Part shown: positions 1 to 9,205 of the stretch, piece by piece | How the letters are laid out: every line of letters starts with the position of its first letter | How positions within the stretch are numbered: position 1 is the stretch's first letter | Assembly (NCBI RefSeq): GCF_003254575.1 | Contig: NZ_QJUA01000002.1 | Span: 1 to 64,000 of the forward strand | Direction of reading: 5' to 3' | DNA length: 64,000 nt | Source: Mycobacterium kyogaense | Lineage (GTDB): Bacteria; Actinomycetota; Actinomycetes; Mycobacteriales; Mycobacteriaceae | The notes under the pieces: model-generated | Seen by the model: only the letters and a program-made list of their open reading frames with translations | Databases searched by the model: none | Told to the model about the DNA's origin: nothing | Made by a program: the position numbers and the translations under genes

Positions 1-46
1 GGGCAGCCGCCATCCGGATATCCATCGCCGTCACCTTCTGGGCCAT
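1..46 (-). CDS. IS481-type transposase, first 15 codons (runs off the left edge)
   Basis: Reading leftward from an ATG at 46, the frame gives MAQKVTAMDIRMAAA before the window ends. This is the style of N-terminus I associate with IS481-family DDE transposases of actinobacteria. The adjacent terminal-repeat sequence at 75-122 supports a mobile element. Only 15 codons are visible, so the catalytic domain and the integrity of the gene cannot be judged. Confidence 0.55.
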   Translation of the reverse strand, partial: MAQKVTAMDIRMAAA

Positions 47-74
47 GAACCATGCTGGTCCAGCCCTACTCAGG

Positions 75-122
75 TGTCAGCGATGTCCCGAGACATACAA
101 CTGTCAGCGATGTCCCCGAACA
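75..122. mobile_element. Terminus of an IS481-type insertion sequence
   Basis: Two near-identical direct copies of TGTCAGCGATGTCC lie at 75-88 and 102-115; the first continues into GAGACAT. Doubled subterminal repeats of this kind, with the transposase starting a short way inside, are typical of IS481-type ends. The outer boundary is probably near 122, where the top strand reads GAACA. The insertion lies 36 bases downstream of the xthA stop codon and does not break that gene. The target duplication cannot be checked because the other end is outside the window. Confidence 0.6.
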
Positions 123-157
123 GAACACGTCGCTCAGCGACGGCAACCACGCCGAAA

Positions 158-970
158 TCACGCGTAGGTGACCGTCACGGGGCAGTGATCGGACCAGCGC
201 AGCGCATACGCGGCGGGCCGTTCGGTGCGCACCCCGGCCGCGCGCGCCGCCAACCCCGCAGTGGCCAGGTGGTAGTCGATGCGCCAGCCGGCGTCGTTGT
301 CGAACGCCTTACCCCGCCACGACCACCACGCATACGGCCCGGGCTGGTCCGGATGCGCCGCCCGCACCACGTCCACCCATCCCGTGGCCAGCAGCTCGGT
401 CAGCCACTGGCGTTCCTCGGGCAGGAAACCGGCCTTCTTGACGTTGCCCTTCCAGTTCTTGATGTCGTGCTCGGTGTGCGCGATGTTCCAGTCCCCGCAC
501 AGCACCGCATCGCGGCCGTCGGCGCGCAGCGCCGACATCCGCTGCGCCACTGCAGCCATGAAGCGTTCCTTCTCCCGCTGCCGCTCGGTGTCGGCCTCAC
601 CGGTCGGGAAGTACACGCTGCCCACCGTCACACCGCCGGTGTCCACCTCGATGTAGCGGCCGTGGGCGGCGAACTCGTCGGCGCCGCAGCCGATCCGCAC
701 CTCGTCGTGGACGGTCCGGGACACCACCGCGACGCCGTTGCGACCCTTGACGTGCGGCGCGGCCGAGGCCAGGTGCCAGCCGTCGGCGAGCAGCGGCGCC
801 AGCGCCTCGGCCACCTGGTCGTCGTCGGCGCGGGTCTCCTGCAGGCACACCACGTCGGCGTCGGTCTGCGCGAACCACGGCAGCAGGCCGCGGTTGTCGT
901 CCGAGCGCTGCTTGATCGCGGCACGGATGCCGTTGACGTTGACTGTGCTGATCGTGAGGGGACGCGTCAC
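158..970 (-). CDS. xthA: Exodeoxyribonuclease III (AP endonuclease)
   Basis: A 270-residue member of the ExoIII/APE1 endonuclease-exonuclease-phosphatase family, which cuts DNA 5' of abasic sites and removes 3' blocking groups in base excision repair. Seen in the sequence: VNVNGIRAA near the start, the metal-binding Glu in VVCLQET (residue 45), CGDWNIAHT in the middle, and the catalytic Asp261-His262 pair in RWSDHCPV at the C-terminus. I chose the GTG at 970 because the conserved fold begins at LTISTVNVNG and the upstream residues look non-coding. It runs divergently from the hydrolase that follows, with about 60 bases between them. Confidence 0.93.
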   Translation of the reverse strand: MTRPLTISTVNVNGIRAAIKQRSDDNRGLLPWFAQTDADVVCLQETRADDDQVAEALAPLLADGWHLASAAPHVKGRNGVAVVSRTVHDEVRIGCGADEFAAHGRYIEVDTGGVTVGSVYFPTGEADTERQREKERFMAAVAQRMSALRADGRDAVLCGDWNIAHTEHDIKNWKGNVKKAGFLPEERQWLTELLATGWVDVVRAAHPDQPGPYAWWSWRGKAFDNDAGWRIDYHLATAGLAARAAGVRTERPAAYALRWSDHCPVTVTYA

Positions 971-1031
971 GGCCGTCGACCCTAGCGGCCGTTCTTGCGG
1001 TACCGGCGGTATCACCTTAGGGTCGGGCGCT

Positions 1032-1862
1032 ATGAGCAAACGCGCGCCCATCCACCTCGGCTCCGGGGAACCGGTGTTGCTCCTGCACCCGTTCATGATG
1101 TCGAACAACGTGTGGAAAGACGTCGCCCCGGCGCTGGCCGACACCGGCCGCTACGAGGTGTACGCGCCGACGATGGCAGGCCACCACGGCGGCAGCCCCA
1201 ACCGCTCCTGGCTGCTCGACAGCGGCACCCTCGCCGACGACATCGAGCGCCACCTCGACCGCCTCGGGTGGGACAGCGCCCACATCGTCGGCAACTCGCT
1301 CGGCGGCTGGGTGGCCTTCGAACTCGAACGCCGCAACCGGGCCCGGTCCCTGGTCGGCATCGCCCCGGCCGGCGGGTGGCACCGCTGGACCCCGGCGAAG
1401 TACGAGATCGTGGCAAAGTTCGTGCTGGGCATGCCCGTCTGGGTGGTGGCCAAGCTGCTCGGAGCGCGCGCGGCGCAGGTGCCCGGCGCTCGATTCCTCA
1501 CCAGCGTCCCGGTCAGTGCCCGCCCCGACGGCATCACCGACGCCGACATCCTCGAGATCATCGACGACGTCCGACACTGCCCGGCCTATTACCAGCTGCT
1601 GGTCAAGGCGCTGTTGATGCCGGGGCTGATGGAGCTCGCCGACTCCTCGACGCCCACCTATCTGGTGGTGTGCGAGAAAGACCGGGTGCTCCCCCACCCG
1701 CGGTTCACCGCGCACTTCCGCAAACATCTGCCTCGATCCACCCGCTTCACCACACTCGACGGTGTCGGCCACATTCCGATGTTCGAGGCGCCCGAGCGGA
1801 TCGCCGACGTGATCCGCGAATTCCTCGACGAACAGACCGGCCCGCAGCGCGCCATCAGCTGA
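1032..1862 (+). CDS. Alpha/beta-fold hydrolase
   Basis: A 276-residue alpha/beta hydrolase with a complete catalytic triad: Ser89 in the nucleophile elbow GNSLGGW, Asp217 in CEKDRVL and His247 in DGVGHIPM. The oxyanion region is LLLHPFMMS near residue 20. The substrate cannot be predicted; esters or epoxides of small lipophilic compounds are typical for this family. The ATG at 1032 was chosen because the fold begins directly after it. It precedes the methionine riboswitch by only about 40 bases and is probably transcribed separately. Confidence 0.85.
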   Translation: MSKRAPIHLGSGEPVLLLHPFMMSNNVWKDVAPALADTGRYEVYAPTMAGHHGGSPNRSWLLDSGTLADDIERHLDRLGWDSAHIVGNSLGGWVAFELERRNRARSLVGIAPAGGWHRWTPAKYEIVAKFVLGMPVWVVAKLLGARAAQVPGARFLTSVPVSARPDGITDADILEIIDDVRHCPAYYQLLVKALLMPGLMELADSSTPTYLVVCEKDRVLPHPRFTAHFRKHLPRSTRFTTLDGVGHIPMFEAPERIADVIREFLDEQTGPQRAIS

Positions 1863-1903
1863 ACCCGGTGGCACCCGATCCGCCGGGTGCGTTATTCTTC
1901 GTC

Positions 1904-2030
1904 ACGGTCATGAGTGCCAGCGTCAAGCCCCGGCTTGCTGGCCGGCAACCCTCCAACCGCGGTGGGGTGCCCCGGGAGACGACCAGGTTGAGTAGCCGAA
2001 TACGGCTATAAGGCAAGCGCGGGTCCGCTG
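1904..2030 (+). promoter_or_regulatory. SAM-IV riboswitch in the metY leader
   Basis: The leader reads like the SAM-IV class known upstream of mycobacterial methionine genes. It begins GTCATGAGTGCCAGCGTCAA, has the stem GCCCCGGC/GCCGGCAACC, the CCGCGGTGGGGTGCCCCGGG element and a distal hairpin AGCCG-AATA-CGGCT, and ends GGCAAGCGCGGGTC. The start of metY follows about 35 bases later with a GGAGGAG ribosome site at 2052-2058. Binding of S-adenosylmethionine would be expected to shut down metY-metX expression. Class assignment is from recalled consensus, not a covariance search. Confidence 0.88.
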
Positions 2031-2064
2031 TGAAACGGGCCCCCCGTTCACGGAGGAGACATCG

Positions 2065-3426
2065 ATGAGCCTCGATGAGTTCGGTGATGCTCAGGAAGAC
2101 CCCACCAGTCGGTGGGCGTTCGAAACCAAACAGGTCCACGCCGGCCAGGCACCCGACACCGCCACCGGGGCGCGGGCACTGCCGATCTACCAGACCACCA
2201 GCTACGCATTCCGCGACACCGACCACGCCGCAGCGCTGTTCGGGCTGGCCGAGCCCGGCAACATCTACACGCGCATCATGAACCCGACCCAGGACGTCGT
2301 CGAGCAGCGCATCGCCGCTCTCGAGGGCGGCGTCGCGGCATTGTTCGTGTCCTCCGGGCAGGCCGCGGAGGCGTTCGCGATCCTCAACCTGGCTCAGAAC
2401 GGCGACCACATCGTCTCGAGCCCGCGGCTCTACGGCGGCACCTACAACCTGTTCCACTACTCGCTGCCCAAGCTCGGCATCGAGGTCAGCTTCGTCGACA
2501 ACCCCGACGACCCCGAATCGTGGCGAGCGGCGTTGCGCCCCAACACCAAAGCCTTATTCGCCGAGACGATCTCCAATCCGCAGATCGACGTGCTCGACAT
2601 CCCGATGGTCTCCGCGGTGGCCCACGAAGCCGGGGTGCCGCTGATCGTCGACAACACGATCGCCACGCCGTACCTGATCCAGCCGCTGCGCCACGGCGCC
2701 GACATCGTCGTGCATTCGGCCACGAAGTACCTCGGCGGGCACGGCACCGCGATCGCCGGCGTGATCGTCGACGGCGGCACTTTCGACTGGACCAACGGGC
2801 GCTTCCCCGGGTTCACCGAACCGGACCCGAGCTACCACGGCGTGGTGTTCGCCGAACTCGGCGCACCGGCGTTCGCGCTCAAGGCCCGCGTGCAACTGCT
2901 GCGCGACTTGGGTTCGGCCGCATCGCCGTTCAACGCATTCCTGATCGCCCAGGGCCTGGAGACGTTGAGCCTGCGCATGGAGCGTCACGTCGCCAACGCC
3001 CAGCGGGTGGCCGAGTACCTGGCCGGCCACGACGCCGTGATGTCCGTCAACTACGCGGGCCTGCCCAGCTCACCCTGGTACGAGGTGGGAAAGAAGTTGG
3101 CGCCCAAGGGGACCGGCGCGGTCCTGGCGTTCGAGCTGGCAGGCGGTGTGCCCGCGGGCAAGGCGTTCGTCGACGCGTTGACGCTGCACAGCCACGTCGC
3201 CAACATCGGTGACGTGCGCTCGCTGGTGATCCACCCGGCGTCCACCACCCATCAACAGCTTTCGGCCGACGAGCAGCTCGCCACCGGCGTGACACCCGGG
3301 CTGGTGCGACTCGCGGTCGGCATCGAAGGCATCGACGACATCCTGGCCGACCTCGAGAGGGGCTTCGCCGCGGCGCAGCGCGCCGGCGGCACCGCCGATG
3401 CGCAGCTGCTCGAGGTGCAGACGTGA
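2065..3426 (+). CDS. metY: O-acetylhomoserine sulfhydrylase (PLP enzyme)
   Basis: A 453-residue Cys/Met-metabolism PLP enzyme that joins sulfide to O-acetylhomoserine to make homocysteine. The PLP-binding lysine is Lys221 in [11 protein letters not shown], and the Asp of [10 protein letters not shown] contacts the cofactor pyridine nitrogen. Length and the SSGQA phosphate-binding segment near residue 97 fit the family; the M. tuberculosis equivalent is called metC (Rv3340). The ATG at 2065 has a GGAGGAG site. It lies directly after the SAM-IV riboswitch and overlaps metX by 4 bases, so the acetylation and sulfhydrylation steps are co-transcribed and SAM-controlled. Confidence 0.93.
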   Translation: MSLDEFGDAQEDPTSRWAFETKQVHAGQAPDTATGARALPIYQTTSYAFRDTDHAAALFGLAEPGNIYTRIMNPTQDVVEQRIAALEGGVAALFVSSGQAAEAFAILNLAQNGDHIVSSPRLYGGTYNLFHYSLPKLGIEVSFVDNPDDPESWRAALRPNTKALFAETISNPQIDVLDIPMVSAVAHEAGVPLIVDNTIATPYLIQPLRHGADIVVHSATKYLGGHGTAIAGVIVDGGTFDWTNGRFPGFTEPDPSYHGVVFAELGAPAFALKARVQLLRDLGSAASPFNAFLIAQGLETLSLRMERHVANAQRVAEYLAGHDAVMSVNYAGLPSSPWYEVGKKLAPKGTGAVLAFELAGGVPAGKAFVDALTLHSHVANIGDVRSLVIHPASTTHQQLSADEQLATGVTPGLVRLAVGIEGIDDILADLERGFAAAQRAGGTADAQLLEVQT

Positions 3427-4550
3427 CCGTCATGGATGTGGTGAACGATCGCGTGGCGCTGCCGCCCGAAGGCGAGATCGGCATCGTCGACATCGGATCG
3501 CTCACTCTCGAGAACGGCGCGGTGCTCGACGACGTCTCGATCGCGGTGCAGCGCTGGGGTGAGCTCTCGCCGGAGCGGGACAACGTGGTGGTGGTGCTGC
3601 ACGCGCTCACCGGCGATTCGCACATCACCGGTCCGGCGGGCCCCGACCACCCGACTGCCGGGTGGTGGGACGGCGTGGCGGGCCCCGGCGCCCCGATCGA
3701 CACCGATCGCTGGTGCGCGATCTCGACCAACGTGCTGGGCGGCTGCCGCGGCTCGACCGGGCCGAGCACTATCGCACCGGACGGAAAAGCCTGGGGCTCA
3801 CGGTTTCCGGCGACAACGGTCCGCGACCAGGTGGCCGCCGATGTCGCGGTGCTGGAACGGCTGGGCATCTCCGATGTCGCGGCTGTGATCGGTGGCTCCA
3901 TGGGTGGCGCCCGCGCCCTCGAGTGGATCGTCAGTCACCCCGACGATGTCCGCGCGGCGCTGGTCCTCGCGGTCGGCGCGCGGGCCACGGCCGACCAGAT
4001 CGGTACGCAGAGCACGCAGGTCGCCGCGATCACCTCGGATCCGAATTGGTGCAACGGCGACTATCACGACACCGGGCGCTCACCCGATGCCGGCATGGAG
4101 ATCGCCCGTCGCTTCGCCCACCTGACCTATCGCGGCGAGACCGAGCTCGACGAGCGGTTCGGCAACGATGCGCAACCCGGTGAAGACCCCACCGCGGGTG
4201 GCCGGTACTCCGTGCAGAGTTACCTCGAGTACCAGGGCCGAAAGCTGGTGTCGCGCTTCGACGCCGGCACCTACGTGGCGCTGACCGACGCCCTGTCCAG
4301 TCACGACGTCGGCCGCGGACGCGGTGGGGTGGCAGCCGCCCTGGCGGGCTGCCCGGTGCCCACCGTCGTGGGTGGCATCACCTCCGACCGGCTGTATCCG
4401 CTGCGGCTGCAACAGGAATTGGCGGATCTCCTGCCGGGTTGCGACGGGCTCGACGTCGTCGAGTCGGAGTTCGGGCACGACGGCTTCCTGGTGGAGACCG
4501 ATGCGGTGGGCGTACTGATCCGACGCACACTGGAGTTGGCCGGCCGGTGA
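3423..4550 (+). CDS. metX: Homoserine O-acetyltransferase
   Basis: A 375-residue alpha/beta-hydrolase-fold acyltransferase that acetylates L-homoserine using acetyl-CoA, making the substrate for metY just upstream. The triad is visible: Ser159 in [10 protein letters not shown], Asp322 in ITSDRLYP and His352 in EFGHDGF. The N-terminal segment [12 protein letters not shown] with the later GSTGPS is typical of MetX. It starts at GTG 3423 inside the metY stop (GTGA overlap) and its own stop overlaps the start of the methyltransferase in the same way, so the three genes form one translationally coupled operon. Confidence 0.95.
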   Translation: MTVMDVVNDRVALPPEGEIGIVDIGSLTLENGAVLDDVSIAVQRWGELSPERDNVVVVLHALTGDSHITGPAGPDHPTAGWWDGVAGPGAPIDTDRWCAISTNVLGGCRGSTGPSTIAPDGKAWGSRFPATTVRDQVAADVAVLERLGISDVAAVIGGSMGGARALEWIVSHPDDVRAALVLAVGARATADQIGTQSTQVAAITSDPNWCNGDYHDTGRSPDAGMEIARRFAHLTYRGETELDERFGNDAQPGEDPTAGGRYSVQSYLEYQGRKLVSRFDAGTYVALTDALSSHDVGRGRGGVAAALAGCPVPTVVGGITSDRLYPLRLQQELADLLPGCDGLDVVESEFGHDGFLVETDAVGVLIRRTLELAGR

Positions 4551-5278
4551 GTGGTTCGGCACAGCGACGGTCGCTGTCCTTCGGCGCCGAGGCCGCCGCC
4601 TACGAGCGCGGCCGCCCGTCCTACCCGCCGGAGGCCATCGACTGGCTGCTTCCCCACGGCGCACACACCGTGCTGGATCTCGGCGCGGGCACCGGAAAGC
4701 TGACCACGCGCCTGGTCGAGCGTGGCCTCGACGTCGTCGCCGTGGATCCCATTCCGGAGATGCTCGAAGTGCTGCGCGTGTCACTTCCCGACACGCCCGC
4801 GCTGCTCGGCACCGCCGAGGAGATCCCTCTGCCGGACAACAGTGTCGACGCCGTGCTGGTCGCCCAAGCCTGGCATTGGTTCGACCCGGCTCGCGCGGTC
4901 GAGGAGATCGCCCGGGTGCTACGTCCCGGCGGACGGCTCGGCATGGTGTGGAACAACCGCGACGAAAGATCCGGCTGGGTCAAGGATCTCGGGCAGATCA
5001 TCGGCCACGAGGTCGACCCGTTCACGCAGACGGTGGAGCTGCCCGCACCGTTCGCCGATGTGTCGCGACACCAGGTCGAATGGACCAGCTACCTGACGCC
5101 GCAGGCCTTGATCGACCTGGTGGCCTCCCGCAGCTACTGCATCACCTCGCCCGAGCAGGTGCGTACCCGCACGCTGGACCGGGTGCGCGAACTGCTGTCC
5201 ACGCACCCGGCTCTGGCGAACTCCACGGGCCTTGCGTTGCCGTACGTCACCGTCTGCGTGCGCGCGACCCTGTCCTGA
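4547..5278 (+). CDS. Class I SAM-dependent methyltransferase
   Basis: A 243-residue Rossmann methyltransferase. Motif I is [10 protein letters not shown] (residues about 42-51), followed by an acidic ribose-binding VAVDP and the motif-IV region [27 protein letters not shown] near the start is typical of this group. The GTG at 4547 overlaps the metX stop. The location suggests a link with SAM supply, but the acceptor substrate is unknown; it corresponds in position and type to Rv3342. A neighbour-based role in methionine recycling is only inference. Confidence 0.85.
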   Translation: MSGSAQRRSLSFGAEAAAYERGRPSYPPEAIDWLLPHGAHTVLDLGAGTGKLTTRLVERGLDVVAVDPIPEMLEVLRVSLPDTPALLGTAEEIPLPDNSVDAVLVAQAWHWFDPARAVEEIARVLRPGGRLGMVWNNRDERSGWVKDLGQIIGHEVDPFTQTVELPAPFADVSRHQVEWTSYLTPQALIDLVASRSYCITSPEQVRTRTLDRVRELLSTHPALANSTGLALPYVTVCVRATLS

Positions 5279-5281
5279 GGC

Positions 5282-6484
5282 CTACGCCGCCCGGGCGCGC
5301 TCCCGAAGTGCGGTGCGCAGCCCACGCTTCGGCGTTCCCGGGGTGGGTTCGACGCGGCCGAATCGCCGCTCCGAGGCCGTTTCCGGGGCGTCGTCGCTAG
5401 GGGCCTTGAGGTACTTGTCCGGCAGCGCGAGCTTGAGGATCGTCCAGAACGACTGCCAGTACTGCCGCAGCAGCGGGCCGGTGGTGTACGGCAGGTCGTA
5501 CTTCTCGCACAGATCTTTGACTCGCACGCTGATCTCGGCGTACCGGTTGCTCGGCAGATCCGGGAACATGTGGTGCTCGATCTGGTAGCAGAGGTTGCCG
5601 CTCATGAATGCCATGACGGGACCGGCGTGGAAGTTCGCCGAGCCCAGCATCTGGCGCAGGTACCATTCGCCGCGGGTCTCGTTCTCGAACTCCTCTTCGG
5701 TGAATTTCTCTGCGCCGTCGGGGAAATGACCGCAGAAGATCACCATGTACGCCCAGTAGTTGCGAATGAAGTTGGCCACCGCATTGCACTTGAGCGTGTG
5801 CTTCCAGTTGGTTCCGGTCAGCGCCGGGAAGACGATGTAGTCCTTGCCGACCTGCTTGCCGACCTTGCGGCCGATGACCTTGAGGTCTCGCAGCACCTCG
5901 CCCCTGGACTTCTCACCCTTGCGGTACTTCGTCACCTCGACGCCGTGCAGGGCCACACCCCATTCGAAGAACGTCCCGAGTAGCAGGTTGTAGATCGGGT
6001 TGCCGATCATCCACCGTTCCCAGCGCTGATCACGCGTGAGCCGCATGATGCCGTAGCCGATGTCATCATCGAGCCCAACGACATTCGTGTACTTGTGGTG
6101 GATGAAGTTGTGCGACTTCTTCCACTGCACCGACGGTGAGGTGGTGTCCCATTCCCATTCGGTCGAGTGGATTTCCGGATCGTTCATCCAGTCCCACTGG
6201 CCGTGAGTGATGTTGTGGCCGAGCTCCATGTTCTCGATGATTTTCGCCGTCGCCAGCATTGCCGTGCCGGCCACCCGGGCGATTCGACTGCTGCTCGCGA
6301 ACAGTGAGATGCGGCCGCCCGCCGCCAACGCACGCTGCAGCTGGATGGTGCGCCGGATGTACCGGGCGTCGCGCTCACCGCGGGATTCCTCGATGTCGGC
6401 GCGTATCTGGTCGAGTTCGGCCGCGAGATTCTCGACGTCCTCTTCGGTGAGGTGCGCGTAGGCCTTGATGTCGGTGATCGCCAT
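5282..6484 (-). CDS. desA3: Membrane fatty acyl-CoA desaturase, DesA3 type
   Basis: A 400-residue integral-membrane acyl-CoA desaturase with the three di-iron histidine boxes: HNITH (90-94), HNFIHH (125-130) and QIEHH (301-305). Hydrophobic segments lie between the boxes. The family introduces a cis double bond into stearoyl- or palmitoyl-CoA at the cytoplasmic membrane. The ATG at 6484 has a GAGGAGAG ribosome site 11 bases downstream of the reductase stop, so the two are one operon and the reductase very likely supplies its electrons. It resembles the Rv3229c/Rv3230c pair of M. tuberculosis, which sits elsewhere in that chromosome. Confidence 0.92.
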   Translation of the reverse strand: MAITDIKAYAHLTEEDVENLAAELDQIRADIEESRGERDARYIRRTIQLQRALAAGGRISLFASSSRIARVAGTAMLATAKIIENMELGHNITHGQWDWMNDPEIHSTEWEWDTTSPSVQWKKSHNFIHHKYTNVVGLDDDIGYGIMRLTRDQRWERWMIGNPIYNLLLGTFFEWGVALHGVEVTKYRKGEKSRGEVLRDLKVIGRKVGKQVGKDYIVFPALTGTNWKHTLKCNAVANFIRNYWAYMVIFCGHFPDGAEKFTEEEFENETRGEWYLRQMLGSANFHAGPVMAFMSGNLCYQIEHHMFPDLPSNRYAEISVRVKDLCEKYDLPYTTGPLLRQYWQSFWTILKLALPDKYLKAPSDDAPETASERRFGRVEPTPGTPKRGLRTALRERARAA

Positions 6485-6495
6485 GGGTTCTCTCC

Positions 6496-7626
6496 TCAGA
6501 TCTTGATGGTGCAGTCACCGGAGGCGGTGGATATGCATGTCTGGATACGGTCGCCCGCACCGTGTTCCTGCCCGGAACGGATGTCCCGGACGTGCCCCTC
6601 TTCGAGCGGGAGCACACAGGTCTGGCAGATACCCATCCGGCAGCCGAACGGCATCTGAAGCCCGGCGTCCTCGCCGGCCTGCAAAATGGTTGTCGCACCG
6701 TCGATCTCGACGGACTTGTCGGAGATCGCGAAGTGCACGGTGCCGCCTTCTCCGCCTTTGTCGGTGGCCGCGATCGTGAACCGCTCCATGTGCAGCTGGT
6801 CGGCCAGGTCGTGTTCTTCCCACACCTCTTCGGCTGCGTCGAGCATCGCCGACGGCCCGCACACCCATGCGGATCGCTTCTGCCAGTCCGACACGATCTG
6901 GTCGAGTTCGGTGAGCTCGACCTTGCCGTCCTCCTGGGTGAGCTGCAGGTGCAGGCGGTAGCCGCGCTGCTCGTTCTCCAACTCCCGCAGTTCGTCGTGG
7001 AAGATCACCGACTCGGCCGACGGCGCCGAGTGGATGTGCACGATGTCGGGCGCCTGGCCGCGGGCCCGCAGCGACCGCAGCATCGCCATGATCGGCGTGA
7101 TGCCACTGCCCGCGGTGATGAACAGCAGCGATTCCGGCGGCGGATCGGGCAGCGTGAACTCGCCCTGCGGCGCGGCCAGTCGAATGATCGTGCCCGGCTC
7201 GACCCCGTCGACGAGGTGGGTGGACAGGAATCCCTCCGGGGTGGCCTTCACCGTGATCGAGATCTCGTCACGGTCCGGTTCGGGTACCGAGGTCAGCGAG
7301 TACGACCGCCAGTGCCACCGGCCGTCGACGCGTAACCCGATTCCGACGTACTGGCCGGGCTGATAATCGCGGGCGAAGCCCCAGCCCGGCCGGATGATCA
7401 CGGTGGCCGAATCGTCGGTCTCCCGGCGGACCTCGACGATCTCGCCGCGCAGCTCACGCGCCGACCACAGCGGATTGAGCAAAGACAAATAGTCGTCCGG
7501 GAGAAGTGGAGTCGTGGCGCGGGCGGCGAGCCCGCGGACCATGTTCACCCACCCCCCGCTCGGTGCTTCGACGTCACGGGCCGGTTTCTTGGACCACCGC
7601 GCCACCGTTTTGACCACTCCGGCCAT
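6496..7626 (-). CDS. Ferredoxin reductase with C-terminal 2Fe-2S domain (desaturase partner)
   Basis: A 376-residue oxidoreductase with an FAD-binding barrel (the RSYSLTSVP flavin motif), an NAD(P)-binding domain with ITAGSGITP, and a C-terminal plant-type 2Fe-2S domain. The cluster cysteines are Cys329, Cys334, Cys337 and Cys364 in the CRMGICQTC...QTC pattern. It would pass electrons from NAD(P)H to the desaturase encoded 11 bases downstream, as Rv3230c does for DesA3. The ATG is at 7626; a perfect CRP-type palindrome lies about 29 bases upstream of it. Confidence 0.92.
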   Translation of the reverse strand: MAGVVKTVARWSKKPARDVEAPSGGWVNMVRGLAARATTPLLPDDYLSLLNPLWSARELRGEIVEVRRETDDSATVIIRPGWGFARDYQPGQYVGIGLRVDGRWHWRSYSLTSVPEPDRDEISITVKATPEGFLSTHLVDGVEPGTIIRLAAPQGEFTLPDPPPESLLFITAGSGITPIMAMLRSLRARGQAPDIVHIHSAPSAESVIFHDELRELENEQRGYRLHLQLTQEDGKVELTELDQIVSDWQKRSAWVCGPSAMLDAAEEVWEEHDLADQLHMERFTIAATDKGGEGGTVHFAISDKSVEIDGATTILQAGEDAGLQMPFGCRMGICQTCVLPLEEGHVRDIRSGQEHGAGDRIQTCISTASGDCTIKI

Positions 7627-7654
7627 GGATCACCCCTGATGCGCTCCGCAGAAG

Positions 7655-7678
7655 TCGGTGTGACTGCAGTCACACCGA
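7655..7678. promoter_or_regulatory. Perfect 24-bp palindrome containing a CRP consensus site
   Basis: The 24 bases are a perfect palindrome with no mismatch. Their core is TGTGA (7659-7663), six bases CTGCAG, and TCACA (7670-7674), the consensus bound by E. coli CRP and by mycobacterial CRP (Rv3676). It lies 29 bases upstream of the reductase-desaturase operon start. Position close to the start codon makes repression as plausible as activation. A TetR-type operator is the alternative. Confidence 0.72.
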
Positions 7679-8039
7679 TGAGGACGATGCTGGGGTATCC
7701 CTACCCGCCAGTAACGAAACATTTGTTCACCGATTGATTTTTCGGGCCGCCGGAGCCTCGTGGCCTGCGCCATCAGGCCTCGGCGGCGCCGCGGTGAGCC
7801 GCGTCGCGGGCGCCGGTTCGTGCCACTTTCCAGGCCGTCCGGCCGACGGCGCGCCGCCTCACGATCACCGGCCGCGCAGCCACCGGAAGTTCCGCCAGCG
7901 GCCGGCAATGCTCGAGCACCGGCTGGGGCGCTGGATGCTCGGACGACTGTGGGCCGTCACCGACGCGTGGCTTACATCGGTGCCCGGCGGCATTCCGGCG
8001 AGCCGACGGGCGACAGACGGGTCAGCAAACAGGAAACGA
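7679..8039. other. Intergenic stretch without a supportable gene
   Basis: Between the desaturase operon promoter and the DUF3017 gene I find no frame with coding character on either strand; the open frames here are arginine-rich shadows. The only structure I note is a short inverted repeat GGGTA-TCCC-TACCC at 7693-7706, next to the CRP-like palindrome, which may belong to the operon promoter. The rest could be a decayed gene, but nothing recognisable remains. Confidence 0.5.
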
Positions 8040-8324
8040 TCAGCTGGTACCCAGGGGATCGATCGTCCAGGCGATGTAGAGCATGATCGCGCTGACTGCC
8101 GCCGTGGTGGCGACGTCGACCGTGCGGCTGCGCACGGCGAGCAAACCGACACGGTCTTCCGGCAAGGTCAGCCGCAGCGCCGACGCCATGCCCACCGCGA
8201 TCGCCATCACCAACGCACCCCGGCGCCAGTAACCGGCCGCCACCAGCACGAATGCGGCCAGCAGCGACAGCCCCACGATCAGGATCGGCCACTGCCCGGT
8301 GAACAGCCTGCGGGTCGCCCTCAC
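8040..8324 (-). CDS. DUF3017 small membrane protein
   Basis: A 94-residue protein with three hydrophobic segments (about residues 13-29, 33-50 and 68-88), matching the actinobacterial DUF3017 family found directly after folD (Rv3355c in M. tuberculosis). Its start overlaps the folD stop by 4 bases, so it is translationally coupled to folD. Function is unknown; the conserved pairing hints at a membrane role linked to one-carbon metabolism, but this is not established. Confidence 0.85.
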   Translation of the reverse strand: MRATRRLFTGQWPILIVGLSLLAAFVLVAAGYWRRGALVMAIAVGMASALRLTLPEDRVGLLAVRSRTVDVATTAAVSAIMLYIAWTIDPLGTS

Positions 8325-9187
8325 GACGCGGCGGCAGCCTCGGCGCGCTCGACGACGTTGGTGAGCAGGAACGCCCGGGTGAGCGGGCCGACGCCGCCGG
8401 GGTTGGGTGACACGTGCCCGGCCACGTCCCAGACGTCGGGATGCACGTCGCCGACGAGCTTGCCGGCGGCGTCGCGACTGACACCCACGTCGACGACGGC
8501 GGCCCCGGGCCGCACCATCTCGGCGGTCACCATGTGCGGCACGCCCGCTGCGGCGATGATGATGTCGGCCTCACGGGCGATCTCGGGCAGGTGCCGAGTC
8601 GCGGTGTGGCACAGCGTCACCGTCGCGTTCTCCGAGCGGCGGGTGAGCAGCAGTCCGAGCGGACGGCCGACCGTGACGCCGCGGCCGATCACCACGACGT
8701 GGGCGCCGGCGATCTCCACCTCGTAGCGGCGCAGCAGGTGGACGATGCCCCGCGGGGTGCAGGGCAGCGGCGCCGGCTCGTTGAGCACGAGCCGGCCGAG
8801 GTTCATCGGGTGCAGTCCGTCGGCGTCCTTGCCGGGGTCGATCCGTTCCAGCGCCGCGTTCTCGTTGAGGTGCCGCGGCAAGGGCAGCTGCACGATGTAT
8901 CCGGTGCACTCGGGGTTGGCGTTGAGCTCGTCGAGCGTGGCCATCAGGTCGGCCTGGCTGATGTCGGCGGGCAGATCGCGGCGGATCGAGGTGATGCCGA
9001 CCTTCGCGCAGTCGGCGTGCTTGCCGCGCACATAGGCCTGGGATCCGGGGTCGTCGCCGACGAGGACGGTGCCCAGCCCCGGGGTGTGGCCGGCCTCGAC
9101 GAGGCGCGCCGTGCGCGCCGTGAGGTCGACGAAGATCTCGTCGCGCGTGGCCTTACCGTCCAAAGTGATCGCACCCACGGCGATCAT
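8321..9187 (-). CDS. folD: Methylenetetrahydrofolate dehydrogenase / cyclohydrolase
   Basis: A 288-residue FolD that interconverts 5,10-methylene-THF, methenyl-THF and 10-formyl-THF with NADP. Visible motifs: [11 protein letters not shown] with the catalytic Lys, the substrate segment [19 protein letters not shown], the dinucleotide motif [14 protein letters not shown] and the C-terminal [10 protein letters not shown]. The ATG at 9187 gives a protein slightly longer than M. tuberculosis FolD; a start nearer GAITLDGK is possible. It is divergent from the oxidoreductase at 9206, with only 18 bases between start codons, so both promoters must overlap the opposite coding region or be leaderless. 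Confidence 0.94.
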   Translation of the reverse strand: MIAVGAITLDGKATRDEIFVDLTARTARLVEAGHTPGLGTVLVGDDPGSQAYVRGKHADCAKVGITSIRRDLPADISQADLMATLDELNANPECTGYIVQLPLPRHLNENAALERIDPGKDADGLHPMNLGRLVLNEPAPLPCTPRGIVHLLRRYEVEIAGAHVVVIGRGVTVGRPLGLLLTRRSENATVTLCHTATRHLPEIAREADIIIAAAGVPHMVTAEMVRPGAAVVDVGVSRDAAGKLVGDVHPDVWDVAGHVSPNPGGVGPLTRAFLLTNVVERAEAAAAS

Positions 9188-9205
9188 TGTGACAGGCTCT
9201 TCGAC

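Noticed and set aside
74-985. A 303-codon rightward open frame opposite xthA
   Set aside because: It is an Arg/Val/Gly/His-rich antisense frame of the kind GC-rich DNA produces; xthA motifs are intact on the other strand.
7734-8039. A gene in the gap before the DUF3017 gene
   Set aside because: All frames are Arg/Pro/Ala-rich without motif or ribosome site.
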